Shown: positions 27,033 to 36,031, numbered from the stretch's first letter. The stretch is 64,000 nt of DNA from JABMQB01 sp963678235 (GCA_963678235.1 OY782766.1:2604001-2668000), one strand, 5' to 3'. Translations and numbers: made by a program. Notes: generated by a model not told the origin, from the letters alone.

Positions 27033-28310
27033 ATGAAAGTTGATGTATTATTAGGCCTCCAATGGGGAGATGAAGGAAAAGGGAAAGTAGTGGACGTACT
27101 TACTCCAAAATATGATGCCATTTCGCGATTCCAGGGAGGTCCAAATGCAGGCCATACCCTTGAATTTAACAACATAAAACAAGTTCTTCATACCATTCCG
27201 TCCGGAATATTCCGCGACAACAAATTGAATATAATTGGTAATGGAGTTGTCATCGATCCAATCATTTTCAAAAAAGAAATTGATTCCCTGAAAAGCAAAG
27301 GATTTGATATTTCCAAAAATTTATATATTTCCAAAAAAGCGCATCTTATTTTACCAACGCACAGGATTTTAGATGCAGCTTCGGAAGAAGCGAAAGGAAA
27401 AACAAAGATTGGTTCGACACTAAAAGGAATAGGACCAACATACCGCGATAAAATTGGTCGGGACGGCTTAAGGGTTGGCGATATTATTTCCGATTTCGAT
27501 GTAAAATATACCGCACGCATCGATGCCCATAAAGTTATTCTAGAAAAACAATATGGTTTCGATTACGAAGAATTATTGGAGTCATGCGAAAAAGACTGGT
27601 TTGAAGGTATCGACGTTGTTAAGTCTTTCCAATTGGTTGATTCCGAACACATGGTCAATGATCTTATAAAAGATGGAAAATCAGTTCTGGCGGAAGGTGC
27701 TCAGGGCACTTTGTTGGACATCGATTTTGGCTCCTATCCATTTGTAACATCATCGAACACCATCTGTGCCGGTGCTTGTACAGGTTTAGGAATTGCCCCT
27801 AACAAAATTGGCGAAGTATTTGGGATTTTTAAGGCATATTGTACACGGGTTGGTATGGGACCATTTCCTACAGAATTGGAAGATGAAGTTGGTGATAACC
27901 TAAGAAAAGCAGGAAATGAGTTTGGATCGACCACTGGTCGCCCGAGACGCTGTGGATGGCTCGACTTGGTTGCACTAAAATATTCTATCATGTTAAATGG
28001 AGTGACTCAGCTAATTATGATGAAAGCCGATGTGATGGATACATTTGAAACCATTAAAATTTGTGTAGGGTACGAAATTGATGGTGAAGTAGTTGAAGTT
28101 TTCCCTTTTGAATTGGATGACAAAGTGAAACCTATTTATGTGGAATTACCCGGATGGAATACTGACCTGACCGGAATTACCCATCAAAATGAATTCCCGG
28201 CTGAGTTTAACAACTATATCAACTTTATTGAAGAAGAAGTTGGTGTGCCGATTACAATTGCTTCTGTGGGCCCCAACCGGAAACAAACCATCATGCTGAA
28301 TCAGGACTAA
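27033..28310 (+). CDS. purA: Adenylosuccinate synthetase
   Basis: A 425-residue PurA: GTP-dependent condensation of IMP and aspartate to adenylosuccinate, the first committed step to AMP. The N-terminus MKVDVLLGLQWGDEGKGKVVD carries the P-loop-like GDEGKGK with the catalytic Asp. FQGGPNAGHTLEF has the catalytic His. IGSTLKGIGPTYRDKIGRDG, EGAQGTLLDIDFGSYPFVTS and TTGRPRRCGWLDLVAL are all canonical. I placed the start at the ATG 27033; the frame extends 27 codons upstream, but that extension is not part of the family. Own terminator. Confidence 0.97.
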   Translation: MKVDVLLGLQWGDEGKGKVVDVLTPKYDAISRFQGGPNAGHTLEFNNIKQVLHTIPSGIFRDNKLNIIGNGVVIDPIIFKKEIDSLKSKGFDISKNLYISKKAHLILPTHRILDAASEEAKGKTKIGSTLKGIGPTYRDKIGRDGLRVGDIISDFDVKYTARIDAHKVILEKQYGFDYEELLESCEKDWFEGIDVVKSFQLVDSEHMVNDLIKDGKSVLAEGAQGTLLDIDFGSYPFVTSSNTICAGACTGLGIAPNKIGEVFGIFKAYCTRVGMGPFPTELEDEVGDNLRKAGNEFGSTTGRPRRCGWLDLVALKYSIMLNGVTQLIMMKADVMDTFETIKICVGYEIDGEVVEVFPFELDDKVKPIYVELPGWNTDLTGITHQNEFPAEFNNYINFIEEEVGVPITIASVGPNRKQTIMLNQD

Positions 28311-28330
28311 AAATATATAATCCTATTTAT

Positions 28331-28367
28331 AAAGCTCTGTTAATGTTGTTAACAGGGCTTTATTTTT
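28331..28367 (+). terminator. Rho-independent terminator of purA
   Basis: A 13-bp stem AAAGCTCTGTTAA / TTAACAGGGCTTT with a five-base loop and a T-rich tail, 20 bases after the stop. Confidence 0.88.
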
Positions 28368-28568
28368 ACCAATTTTGTTAATCTTCAATTTTAACAAAAA
28401 TTGGATGAATACTTGATCTTTTGTTAAATATCTTCAGGCTCAAATAAAAAAAATGTGCATAAAAGTAAAGCCTTTTGAATATTTTTGCATATTTAAAGAG
28501 CGGAACTTCTGAATAAATCGGTGAGCATAATCGATTCATTTACCCTCATTTACACAGGATGCCAACCT

Positions 28569-28601
28569 CCAAAGGTCAATGTATCTAAAGATTGACTTTG
28601 G
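28569..28601 (+). promoter_or_regulatory. Stable hairpin in the leader of the D-amino-acid enzyme
   Basis: CCAAAGGTCAAT pairs with ATTGACTTTGG (11 bp, one bulged G) around a ten-base loop, 46 bases before the ATG. There is no T-run, so it is not a terminator; an operator or leader structure is possible. A -7-like TATTTTTG lies upstream at 28480-28487. Nothing else is supported in the 337-base spacer. Confidence 0.4.
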
Positions 28602-28647
28602 AATTGTATTGATGGAAAACTGAATAACTTTTATTGATTTATGAAAC

Positions 28648-29748
28648 ATGGACAAATTAATAAGCCGCCCTACTTTGTTACTTGATAAAAGTGTCTGCCT
28701 TCGAAATATTGAACGGATGGCGCAAACTGCCAGTCAGAACAAGTTAAAATTCAGGCCCCATTTCAAAACGCACCAATCAGCAGTAATTGGCGATTGGTTC
28801 CGGCTATATGGGGTCGAAGCCATTACCGTATCATCCGTTAAAATGGCGGAATATTTTGCCCTGCATGGTTGGGACGATATTACGGTTGCATTTCCGGTAA
28901 ACGTTCTCGAAATAGACAATATTAACCGTCTGGCAAATTTCATTAAACTTAACCTACTGGTCGAAAATAAAGACGCATTGGTAATCCTGAGCAAGGAAAT
29001 AAAATATAAAGTTGGGATTTTTATAAAAATAGACACTGGCTACAACCGGACAGGAATTGCTCCAGGAAAAATAAGTACAATCGATAGTATTGTAAAACTG
29101 CTTGAGGAGAACCCGCTTTTAAACTTTAAAGGATTTCTTTCGCATACCGGGCACACCTATAAAGCCAACTCACCGTATGAGATTCACAGCAGCCATTTTG
29201 ATGCCCTTCTGAAGATGAAATCCTTAAAACAAAAATACCAGAAAAAACACCCTAACCTGATTGTATCCATGGGAGATACCCCTTCATGCAGTGTATGCGA
29301 TAACTTTAATGGTGTGGATGAATTAAGGCCCGGAAATTTTGTTTTTTACGATTTAATGCAATATAAACTTGGTACCTGCGATATTGAAGATATAGCCATA
29401 AAACTGGCTTGCCCGGTAGTAGCAAAACATGCTAGTAGAAATGAAGTGGTCATTTACGGAGGGGCAATTCATCTCGCAAAAGAATCGATTACAAATATCG
29501 ATGGAAAACAAATGTTTGGACGAATAGTTATTTCGCGTGATGGTGAAAAAGTCTTGTTAGATGAGCTAAGTTATGTAAGTTCGCTTTCACAGGAACATGG
29601 TATTTTAAAAGTATTACGAAAAGATTTAAAATATTTCAACGTTGGGGATATTGTTGAAATTATTCCTGTCCATTCATGTTTGACCGCAAATCTTATTGGG
29701 AACTACCTGACTAACGAAGGTGAAGTCATCAAAATGATTGAGCGCTGA
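28648..29748 (+). CDS. DSD1/D-threonine-aldolase-family PLP enzyme
   Basis: A 366-residue fold-type III PLP enzyme with an alanine-racemase-like N-terminal barrel. RPHFKTHQS contains the PLP Lys (about residue 40), IFIKIDTGYNRTG and GDTPSCS follow, and near the C-terminus PVHSCLTANL gives the His-x-Cys metal site found in zinc-dependent D-serine dehydratases. Possible reactions are D-serine dehydration or D-threonine/3-hydroxy-D-aspartate cleavage; the sequence does not separate them. Its stop codon directly abuts the stop of the convergent terpene cyclase, with zero bases between them. Confidence 0.85.
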   Translation: MDKLISRPTLLLDKSVCLRNIERMAQTASQNKLKFRPHFKTHQSAVIGDWFRLYGVEAITVSSVKMAEYFALHGWDDITVAFPVNVLEIDNINRLANFIKLNLLVENKDALVILSKEIKYKVGIFIKIDTGYNRTGIAPGKISTIDSIVKLLEENPLLNFKGFLSHTGHTYKANSPYEIHSSHFDALLKMKSLKQKYQKKHPNLIVSMGDTPSCSVCDNFNGVDELRPGNFVFYDLMQYKLGTCDIEDIAIKLACPVVAKHASRNEVVIYGGAIHLAKESITNIDGKQMFGRIVISRDGEKVLLDELSYVSSLSQEHGILKVLRKDLKYFNVGDIVEIIPVHSCLTANLIGNYLTNEGEVIKMIER

Positions 29749-31551
29749 TCAATAAACTTCTTTCATCCGTTCCAAAGCTTCCAAATATGCCGTTATCGGA
29801 TACATTTCCTCATCGTACCATAACGAAGCAAAATAAAGCCCGATAGGGGAAGAAGATAATCCGTTCTTGTGATATTGCCCATCCAGCCATAATAATCCAT
29901 TCTCGCAGTTTATTTTGTGTTTTATACCCGACAATGCCGATACCGACAAAGCTGTTTCTTCCATGCTCCCTTGAATTCCTTTATCACCCCCCCAGCTTCC
30001 ATCCTGATTTTGCACTGACAAAAGGAAGGATTCTCCATTCTGCATTAATTCTTTAATTTCCTTTTTTACAAATTCTGAAAGGTAATTGTGGTGCAATGTA
30101 TCCTTCAAATAAGTGAGCACTTTCGCAGTGCCATATACCGGATTGGTGTGATCAAAGGTGTATTGGTTCCCAAACCACAATGGGAGCCAATTGCCACTTT
30201 CTGATTGATTTCTTTTCAAATAACCCAATGCCTTATTAAATGACGTGTTTAGTTGCTTGTTTTCTTTTGAAGAAAGCTCAGTACCATAAACCTCCAGCAC
30301 CTTTGAAATTGCCAGCAAACAATGTCCGGTAAGATCTGAACAGCTTTGATCGAATGGCAGTTTGCCCCACCCTTTTGAAAATGTTGGGAACCCACCATCC
30401 GAATTTTGTAATTCTGTTAACCATCGACAACCCTCCAAAACCTCTTCTTTACAATCCTGCTTATCCTGGAGTTTTAAGAGCGCTAATATCACGCCTGGCG
30501 TATCGTCACCATCTGGCACCGAACCTGAAAAATCAGTCCACCCCCAACCTCCCGGCTTTGTTCCGTTAAACGGATGTACAACCTTGTTTTGGATGCTTTT
30601 CAAATGTTCTGCAATAACAAGTTTCTCTTCGCGAGAAATGACACTGTTCAAACTATTGCCTGCAGCCTTCACTGTCAAAGTTGTTACCCATGTTGACAAG
30701 TCCACATCAATCGGCCAACTTCCGTCTTCTCTTTGGGTTGACCTTAAAAAATCCATTCCTTTTTGTACAACTTCTGTATCACCAAATCCTGAGTTTAATA
30801 AGCTTAAACAAACGAATGCCGTTAATGGGATGGCTTCCAAATATCCACCGCTTTCGGGCAACATTTTATGCAAAATCTTCATTGCCTTGTCAATGGAATA
30901 TTTCCGGATTATCCGCCAAAACAAATTGGAATCCTTCTTTTTAAAGACCACAATACCAACTGCAACCAAAGCCGGAATGGCATAACTGACCACATTCAGG
31001 TTTAACAAGCGGTAAAATGCCCTTGGCAACAATGACAATTCAAATGGTAATTGAGGGATATGGGCGAATGCCTCCTTGCCGGGCACATTGCATAACCCAC
31101 ACATTGCCAGAATAGGAACAGAGAATGTATAATCTTTTTTATAGTGAGCGAGGATAATTTTTGCCACCTGGGGCGATTGGATATCAATATTATTTTGTGC
31201 CAAATAACCCGCAAGTTTTGATTGGGTATCAACCGCCAATTCATTTTGTTCTTTATTAAGGTTCAAGGCAGCATAAACCAGCAAACTCGTACTCACATTT
31301 CCAGGACTTTCGGGAGTATCACCAAAGCTTCCATCATCATTAATATTTTGATGCAACCAAGCCAATCCTTTTTGGATTACTACTGAATTTTTTTTAGCAT
31401 CCTCAAAGTGAAGTGCTGCAATTGCAACTGCCACACCTAAAGCGCTCGACGAAAGCCTTCCTGTCCAGAATCCCTTGCTATTCTTTCGCTTATTTAATTC
31501 CAAAGCAAGTTCGGAAAACCTTTGATGAATATGACCTGCTGATATTTTCAT
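29749..31551 (-). CDS. Squalene-hopene-cyclase-like class II terpene cyclase
   Basis: A 600-residue double alpha-barrel protein of the squalene-hopene/oxidosqualene cyclase superfamily. The catalytic acid motif DxDD is intact as D347-G-D-D350-T, inside GGWGWTDFSGSVPDGDDTPG. QW-type repeats are visible: DGSFGD (about 73), DGSWPID (about 286), DGGFPTFSKGWG (about 385), SGNWLPLWFGN (about 452) and DGSWGGDKG (about 517). Length is near SHC (about 630). DxDD cyclases start by protonating an alkene or epoxide, so a squalene- or polyprenyl-type substrate is likely. The substrate is unknown: the operon encodes a prenyl diphosphate synthase but no squalene synthase. The ATG overlaps the upstream stop (ATGA). 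Confidence 0.82.
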   Translation of the reverse strand: MKISAGHIHQRFSELALELNKRKNSKGFWTGRLSSSALGVAVAIAALHFEDAKKNSVVIQKGLAWLHQNINDDGSFGDTPESPGNVSTSLLVYAALNLNKEQNELAVDTQSKLAGYLAQNNIDIQSPQVAKIILAHYKKDYTFSVPILAMCGLCNVPGKEAFAHIPQLPFELSLLPRAFYRLLNLNVVSYAIPALVAVGIVVFKKKDSNLFWRIIRKYSIDKAMKILHKMLPESGGYLEAIPLTAFVCLSLLNSGFGDTEVVQKGMDFLRSTQREDGSWPIDVDLSTWVTTLTVKAAGNSLNSVISREEKLVIAEHLKSIQNKVVHPFNGTKPGGWGWTDFSGSVPDGDDTPGVILALLKLQDKQDCKEEVLEGCRWLTELQNSDGGFPTFSKGWGKLPFDQSCSDLTGHCLLAISKVLEVYGTELSSKENKQLNTSFNKALGYLKRNQSESGNWLPLWFGNQYTFDHTNPVYGTAKVLTYLKDTLHHNYLSEFVKKEIKELMQNGESFLLSVQNQDGSWGGDKGIQGSMEETALSVSALSGIKHKINCENGLLWLDGQYHKNGLSSSPIGLYFASLWYDEEMYPITAYLEALERMKEVY

Positions 31552-32384
31552 GCCAATGTTCCTAATGCCAATAGTCCGTAAAACGTATATTCCAAATCCC
31601 TCTGCATACTTCCATCGCCCGATAAAAATGCTCCTGAATCGTAATTAAGTTGAATTAAACGTAAACAATCCGGAGCAACAATCCTTAAATCTTGTCCTAA
31701 CCTTTTTAATGCAAATAAAGCCACTGCAGTTGATAATAGATCAGCATTATCCATGGTTTTATAAATTTTAAAACCTTTCTCTTTTTCAAAAAAAGTGAAC
31801 AATTTCTGGGCTTCCGCTTCAATCGATAACCCAAGTTGGTTCCTGGCAATTAAATATGCCGCATACATGCTGCAAGGGCTATTCTGTGGCAAACCGAATA
31901 TCCTCATTCCTAATTTAGCAAAGCCATATAAAACCTTATTGGGAGCAAATGAGGCATCGTAAACCAATAAAAACATAAATATTTTATACGTGGGATTTAC
32001 ATTATCTCTGCGCCTTAAAAGGATTTTTAGTAATTGCCAGATGGATTTTTTTTTATATTGCGAACCAAATAAAACAACTTGAATAAGGATTTGAGTGAAC
32101 ATATCCACCACACTTTGTTCTTCCTTTTCAATCGAAGAAATAAATTTCTTAAGATTTTGAACGCTGGAGTCTAATCCAATTGCTTTCGAAAACCAGGTCC
32201 CAAACAAGGAGTAATATAATTCGGGTTTGCCTGCCCTATCCACAAATGCCCCATTTTGGTGTTGCTGGCTTTCAACAAATTCCCGTACTTCCTTTTGGCT
32301 TGATTCATCCAATAAAGAATAACCATTCCCTGCGAAAGAAATCAATTGTTCTGATATTGGTATATAGGATTGCAAACGGTTCAT
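31548..32384 (-). CDS. Small prenyltransferase/cyclase-fold repeat protein
   Basis: A 278-residue protein with helical repeats of the prenyltransferase beta-subunit/squalene cyclase type: FVESQQHQNGAFVDRAGKPELYYSLFGTW near residue 34 (the QxxxGAF...ELYYS pattern of protein prenyltransferase beta subunits) and DLEYTFYGLLALGTLA at the C-terminus. No DxDD motif is visible. It is roughly half a cyclase (one barrel). Possible roles are a partner subunit of the cyclase downstream or a separate prenyl-binding enzyme; both are inference. The stop overlaps the cyclase ATG by four bases, suggesting equal expression and perhaps a complex. Confidence 0.62.
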   Translation of the reverse strand: MNRLQSYIPISEQLISFAGNGYSLLDESSQKEVREFVESQQHQNGAFVDRAGKPELYYSLFGTWFSKAIGLDSSVQNLKKFISSIEKEEQSVVDMFTQILIQVVLFGSQYKKKSIWQLLKILLRRRDNVNPTYKIFMFLLVYDASFAPNKVLYGFAKLGMRIFGLPQNSPCSMYAAYLIARNQLGLSIEAEAQKLFTFFEKEKGFKIYKTMDNADLLSTAVALFALKRLGQDLRIVAPDCLRLIQLNYDSGAFLSGDGSMQRDLEYTFYGLLALGTLA

Positions 32385-32412
32385 TGCATAGTCATATTTG
32401 ACCTACTTTTGC

Positions 32413-33981
32413 TTAAGGAAATATTTTACCCATAATTCGGTATAAACTCAACCTCAACCTCATATTTTGAAGCTTATCCAATTGTTGATAGCAGTTTTCC
32501 ACATAGTTGTCAAGGAAGGTTTTTGCTTCATCCTCTATTTTATATTCATTGACCATTTCCTTTAACAATTCAAGGTCAATGGTTTTTATTGAGTTCGTAA
32601 GATCCTTCTCCTTATTTTTTTCCTGATTATTTAAAAGAGCCATTAAAAATGGGAAATTCAGGGCATGAGATTGGTCGTTTATTTCCCTGAATTCGTTTAA
32701 ATCATCCCTTATCTGGTAGGCAATCCCAAAATCTTCAGAGAATTTTTCCAATTGTAGCAAATCTTCTGAAGGCGCACCTCCAATAATTGCTCCGAGCAAC
32801 AAAGCAATTTTTACGGCTTCCCCTGTTTTTTGCTGAAATATCTGCAGAACTTCGTTGGTCGATAGTTTACCGATGTTCTTACCCAAAAAAATATCGGCAC
32901 CCTGACCAATTGAAGAAACCACATGACTGGCAGAAACGACCTTTAAGCACTGAGCAATAAGTTTCGGATCAAGATTAAGGTTTGCAATTAGCTGGTACCC
33001 TTTCCCAAGAAGATAATCACCGACATTGAGGGCAGTTGGAATTCCTTCAGTTTTATGAAGTGTGTCTTGTCCATAACGGGTATCATCATTGTCTTCAATA
33101 TCATCGTGAATTAATGAAGCCTTATGAAAAGTCTCTATGATCATAGCAATTTCTTTTTGCAGGTCATCCGAAACATTTCCTGCATAAGATTGATAAGCCA
33201 AAGCTGTCATAAGGGGGCGCATTCTTTGCCCGCCTTTCCCCATCATTTCATAGGCGAGTTTTTCAGTATTATCATTTTTAGGGAAATATTCTGTCAAGAT
33301 TTCTTCTGAAAAATACGCTTCGACTTTATTTTTTAAAAGCGAAACAGAAATTGGTTGCAACCCATCATCGTTGGAAAATTGATGCATTTCTTCATACAAC
33401 CAATCGTAATCCAAATCCGTGTTTAAACATCCGTCTTCCATTAAGGGTAATCCGATGGCAGGCACTGCAGCTTGAGAAACCGGTTCAAAAGATTTTTGAA
33501 GAACCGCCATGCAACTCACACCAATCACTGTGTCAATCGAACCTTCTTCAACCAAACCTACAGCAATGGTGGTTCCTTCTGCAACCAATGTGATATAACC
33601 CAATCCCTCTGCAACTTCCAATATTTTATGGATAGAACATCGCTTACAACCAGCACAAATCAATCCAAGATTATCTATTTCTGCTTTGCAATATTGTGCG
33701 TTTTTCAGGCACTGTGGCAGCAATAATAATCGACGGTTAAACGGAGTCGCTGCAACAGTTTTGCGCCATGCTTCGTTCCCCAATAAAACGATCGCAAAAT
33801 CAAGGTAATCAGCACTTATTTTATGATTCGACAAAAGTTTTTTAGCATGTTCTTCAAGAATAGTGATCTTAACAGGAGGCAATAGTTTTTCGCTCAATAC
33901 GTAATGTCTGACTTCTTTCCTTAATAATCTCCTGATTTCAAGATCTTTTGGAACTTTTAATATGCGTCTGGTTTCAAACAT
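32413..33981 (-). CDS. DUF116-polyprenyl diphosphate synthase fusion
   Basis: A 522-residue two-domain protein. Residues about 20-200 match DUF116: RLLLLPQCLK with Cys91, then Cys98 and the C109-AG-C112-KR-C115 cluster, LGYITLVAEGTT and VIGVSCMAVL (Cys157), suggesting metal or Fe-S binding. Residues about 215-520 are a trans-isoprenyl diphosphate synthase: GGQRMRPLMTALAY, first Asp-rich motif DDIED at 293-297, and KTGEAV. The second motif is DDLNE at 426-430, where DDxxD is usual. The chain length of the product is unknown. Such fusions are not part of ordinary menaquinone or undecaprenyl synthesis. It lies two bases downstream of the radical SAM gene. Confidence 0.82.
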   Translation of the reverse strand: MFETRRILKVPKDLEIRRLLRKEVRHYVLSEKLLPPVKITILEEHAKKLLSNHKISADYLDFAIVLLGNEAWRKTVAATPFNRRLLLLPQCLKNAQYCKAEIDNLGLICAGCKRCSIHKILEVAEGLGYITLVAEGTTIAVGLVEEGSIDTVIGVSCMAVLQKSFEPVSQAAVPAIGLPLMEDGCLNTDLDYDWLYEEMHQFSNDDGLQPISVSLLKNKVEAYFSEEILTEYFPKNDNTEKLAYEMMGKGGQRMRPLMTALAYQSYAGNVSDDLQKEIAMIIETFHKASLIHDDIEDNDDTRYGQDTLHKTEGIPTALNVGDYLLGKGYQLIANLNLDPKLIAQCLKVVSASHVVSSIGQGADIFLGKNIGKLSTNEVLQIFQQKTGEAVKIALLLGAIIGGAPSEDLLQLEKFSEDFGIAYQIRDDLNEFREINDQSHALNFPFLMALLNNQEKNKEKDLTNSIKTIDLELLKEMVNEYKIEDEAKTFLDNYVENCYQQLDKLQNMRLRLSLYRIMGKIFP

Positions 33982-33983
33982 AT

Positions 33984-35159
33984 TTATCCGTAAGCCCCTA
34001 ACCCAAAAAAGGCATGTTTTTTTGCAAATTTATAAATCCAGTTTTTTTCAGGAATAGGGTTTATGGAAGAATGGCTTGGAACTTTAGGCATGCCCTTTAG
34101 CCGTTCAAACTCATTTCCCCTTCCCGAGGTGTCCAACGCCAGATTGTTTTCAGAAAACTCAGCTAACCATTCCGGGTCTTCCATAATGATACAACCTGAT
34201 GTTTTTTTCGGGATTTCTATTTTCAAATCCTTCAAGTATTTCGATTCTTTGTATATTTTATGCAATGGTTTATCGCCAACCCTGTCGGTAGCAAATTGAA
34301 TAACCGGACAAGGTTCAATATATCCGGAAGCATTAATATGATGGCTTAATCCTGATGCAGCGGGACAAAGACCATTCCCTTCGCCATCCCAATATGCATC
34401 GATAATTACAATATCAAATCTCGTCCTTCCCTCAACCATAAACGTCCTTAGCTTTTGTATTTCTTCTTCGTTGAGGCTCAGTTCTACTGTAGGGTTTTCG
34501 CCCACCGGACGATAAATGTAATACCACAAATAAGTAACTCCTTTGGCAATCAATGAGTTTACAAAATCATCGGAAAGTGCCAAGTCGATGTTCGACTTAC
34601 AAACACTCATGGCAACGCCCGTAACCAAACCCGCTTTGGTTGCATTGTCGACTGCCTCAACGGTTCTTTTATAGACGGCTTTTCCTCCCCTTCTTTCATC
34701 TGCAACAAGCTCATCACCTTCAAAACTAATTAACGGACTTACATTTGCGAGTTTTCGTAAATCTTCGGCAATTTCAGGACTGAGCAATGTACCATTTGTA
34801 AATAACTGAAAATAACAATCGGGGTGTTTTCTGAAAATATCGAAAAGGGGCTTATAAAGTAAAGGTTCTCCGCCCAGAATCCCGAAAAAATAGGAACCCT
34901 GCGCTTTTGTTTCCATGATAATCTGATCCAGTTGTTCGGGTTCAAGCCGGCTGTTCTTCTTTTTACCAACAACCCAGCATCCCTGGCAATTTAAATTGCA
35001 ATCATCGGTAATCGAAATGAAATGAAATGCAGGAAAAAACTCTCCCCTTTTCAACCGTCTTTGGTACTGCGAAAAGCTTATCATACCTTTTACCCCAAGG
35101 TTATAAGCAAATTTATACAGGCATTTTTTATCGGTATTTTTAAGAATCCGTCCGATCAT
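33984..35159 (-). CDS. Radical SAM protein of the isoprenoid operon
   Basis: A 391-residue radical SAM enzyme. The cluster motif is C54-NLN-C58-QG-C61 in ITDDCNLNCQGCW (CX3CX2C), followed by GILGGEPLLYKPLF (the GGE SAM-binding motif). The C-terminal region holds further Cys (GLCPAASGLSHH, GYIEPCPVI, SGCIIMED), perhaps for an auxiliary cluster. The position between a ferredoxin-like gene and prenyl synthase/cyclase genes suggests radical modification of an isoprenoid or cyclic product. Family precedent: the radical SAM protein HpnH adds adenosine to diploptene in hopanoid synthesis. Orthology to HpnH is not shown here. Confidence 0.85.
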   Translation of the reverse strand: MIGRILKNTDKKCLYKFAYNLGVKGMISFSQYQRRLKRGEFFPAFHFISITDDCNLNCQGCWVVGKKKNSRLEPEQLDQIIMETKAQGSYFFGILGGEPLLYKPLFDIFRKHPDCYFQLFTNGTLLSPEIAEDLRKLANVSPLISFEGDELVADERRGGKAVYKRTVEAVDNATKAGLVTGVAMSVCKSNIDLALSDDFVNSLIAKGVTYLWYYIYRPVGENPTVELSLNEEEIQKLRTFMVEGRTRFDIVIIDAYWDGEGNGLCPAASGLSHHINASGYIEPCPVIQFATDRVGDKPLHKIYKESKYLKDLKIEIPKKTSGCIIMEDPEWLAEFSENNLALDTSGRGNEFERLKGMPKVPSHSSINPIPEKNWIYKFAKKHAFFGLGAYG

Positions 35160-35160
35160 C

Positions 35161-35928
35161 TTAATTTTTATTTTTTTGGTTGAGTTTTAGTTCTTCCAAA
35201 GCTTTGTTCCGTTCATTTTCTGCCTGCCGGATTATTTCCTGATTGAAAATACTTTTTCTATTTAGGTTTCGGTTATTTAACTGCATCAACAAGCTTCCTT
35301 GTGCCTGAGGTGCAATCTTTAATCCGGGTTCGGCACCAGCCAGGGTAGATTTTTCTGCCAATCTCGGAAACATTATTGCTGAACCTGGACAAGTTCTTCC
35401 ACATGCAGGGCAAAGGTTTTTACAGGCTAGCGGATTTACCACTTTCAGTGTCTTATTATTAAAACTATACACACCAAAAAGACAGAACCGAGCACATTTA
35501 CCACAATGGGTACATCTTGATTCATCGATCACCGGAAACCACGCAGGCACGTCCAATTCGGATTCTTTAGCCTGATAATTTGCCGAGCCTTGCTCAACAT
35601 GTAAATCGCTGGATAATTTTGATAATATCTGATCGGAAGTTAATTCCTTGAAATTTAAAACTTCAAATTCACCAATATCAATACCCCCCTGTCGAAGCAT
35701 GTTTTTTACAGCCCTGGGGTAGCATGCAATAATGATTTTATTTTCGTACTTTTTCCCTAAATCCTCAAGGAATTCCTTTCCTTTGAGGCTCATGGCACAC
35801 AAATCCCTAAGCTCGAACACATCGGCATTAACTTGTTTTAAATTGTTCGATAAATCAAGAAGGGTTCCGTTGTTTATAACACCAGATCCACAATTGCAAA
35901 ATAATATGCAAGGCTTTTCTGAAATCAT
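35161..35928 (-). CDS. Ferredoxin-like protein with two 4Fe-4S motifs
   Basis: A 255-residue protein. The N-terminal part (about 1-110) has C7, C11 and C13 (CILFCNCG) and IIIACYPRAVKNML, resembling the small domain of HdrA or hydrogenase-associated iron-sulphur proteins. Residues 139-180 hold two cluster motifs: C139-x2-C142-x2-C145-x3-C149 and C169-x3-C173-x2-C176-x3-C180. The C-terminus is a basic/acidic helix. It is likely to deliver electrons to the radical SAM enzyme encoded one base downstream. First gene of the five-gene operon; a weak -7-like TATTTTG lies upstream on the minus strand, so the promoter is not certain. Confidence 0.75.
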   Translation of the reverse strand: MISEKPCILFCNCGSGVINNGTLLDLSNNLKQVNADVFELRDLCAMSLKGKEFLEDLGKKYENKIIIACYPRAVKNMLRQGGIDIGEFEVLNFKELTSDQILSKLSSDLHVEQGSANYQAKESELDVPAWFPVIDESRCTHCGKCARFCLFGVYSFNNKTLKVVNPLACKNLCPACGRTCPGSAIMFPRLAEKSTLAGAEPGLKIAPQAQGSLLMQLNNRNLNRKSIFNQEIIRQAENERNKALEELKLNQKNKN

Positions 35929-36031
35929 CTGTTTTCTGTTTGTGCAGCTAAATAAATCAAAATAATAGCAATTTGAAAATCAAAGCCAAACAATCACATT
36001 TCATTAACAATTTTTAGAAACAGGAAATGCT

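Noticed and set aside
28440..28647. Possible tRNA or riboswitch in the spacer before the D-amino-acid enzyme
   Set aside because: Only one long hairpin was seen; there is no cloverleaf, CCA end or known aptamer core.
30362..30985. A 207-codon frame on the plus strand inside the cyclase gene
   Set aside because: It is antisense to a gene with clear cyclase motifs, overlaps it completely and shows no recognisable protein features.
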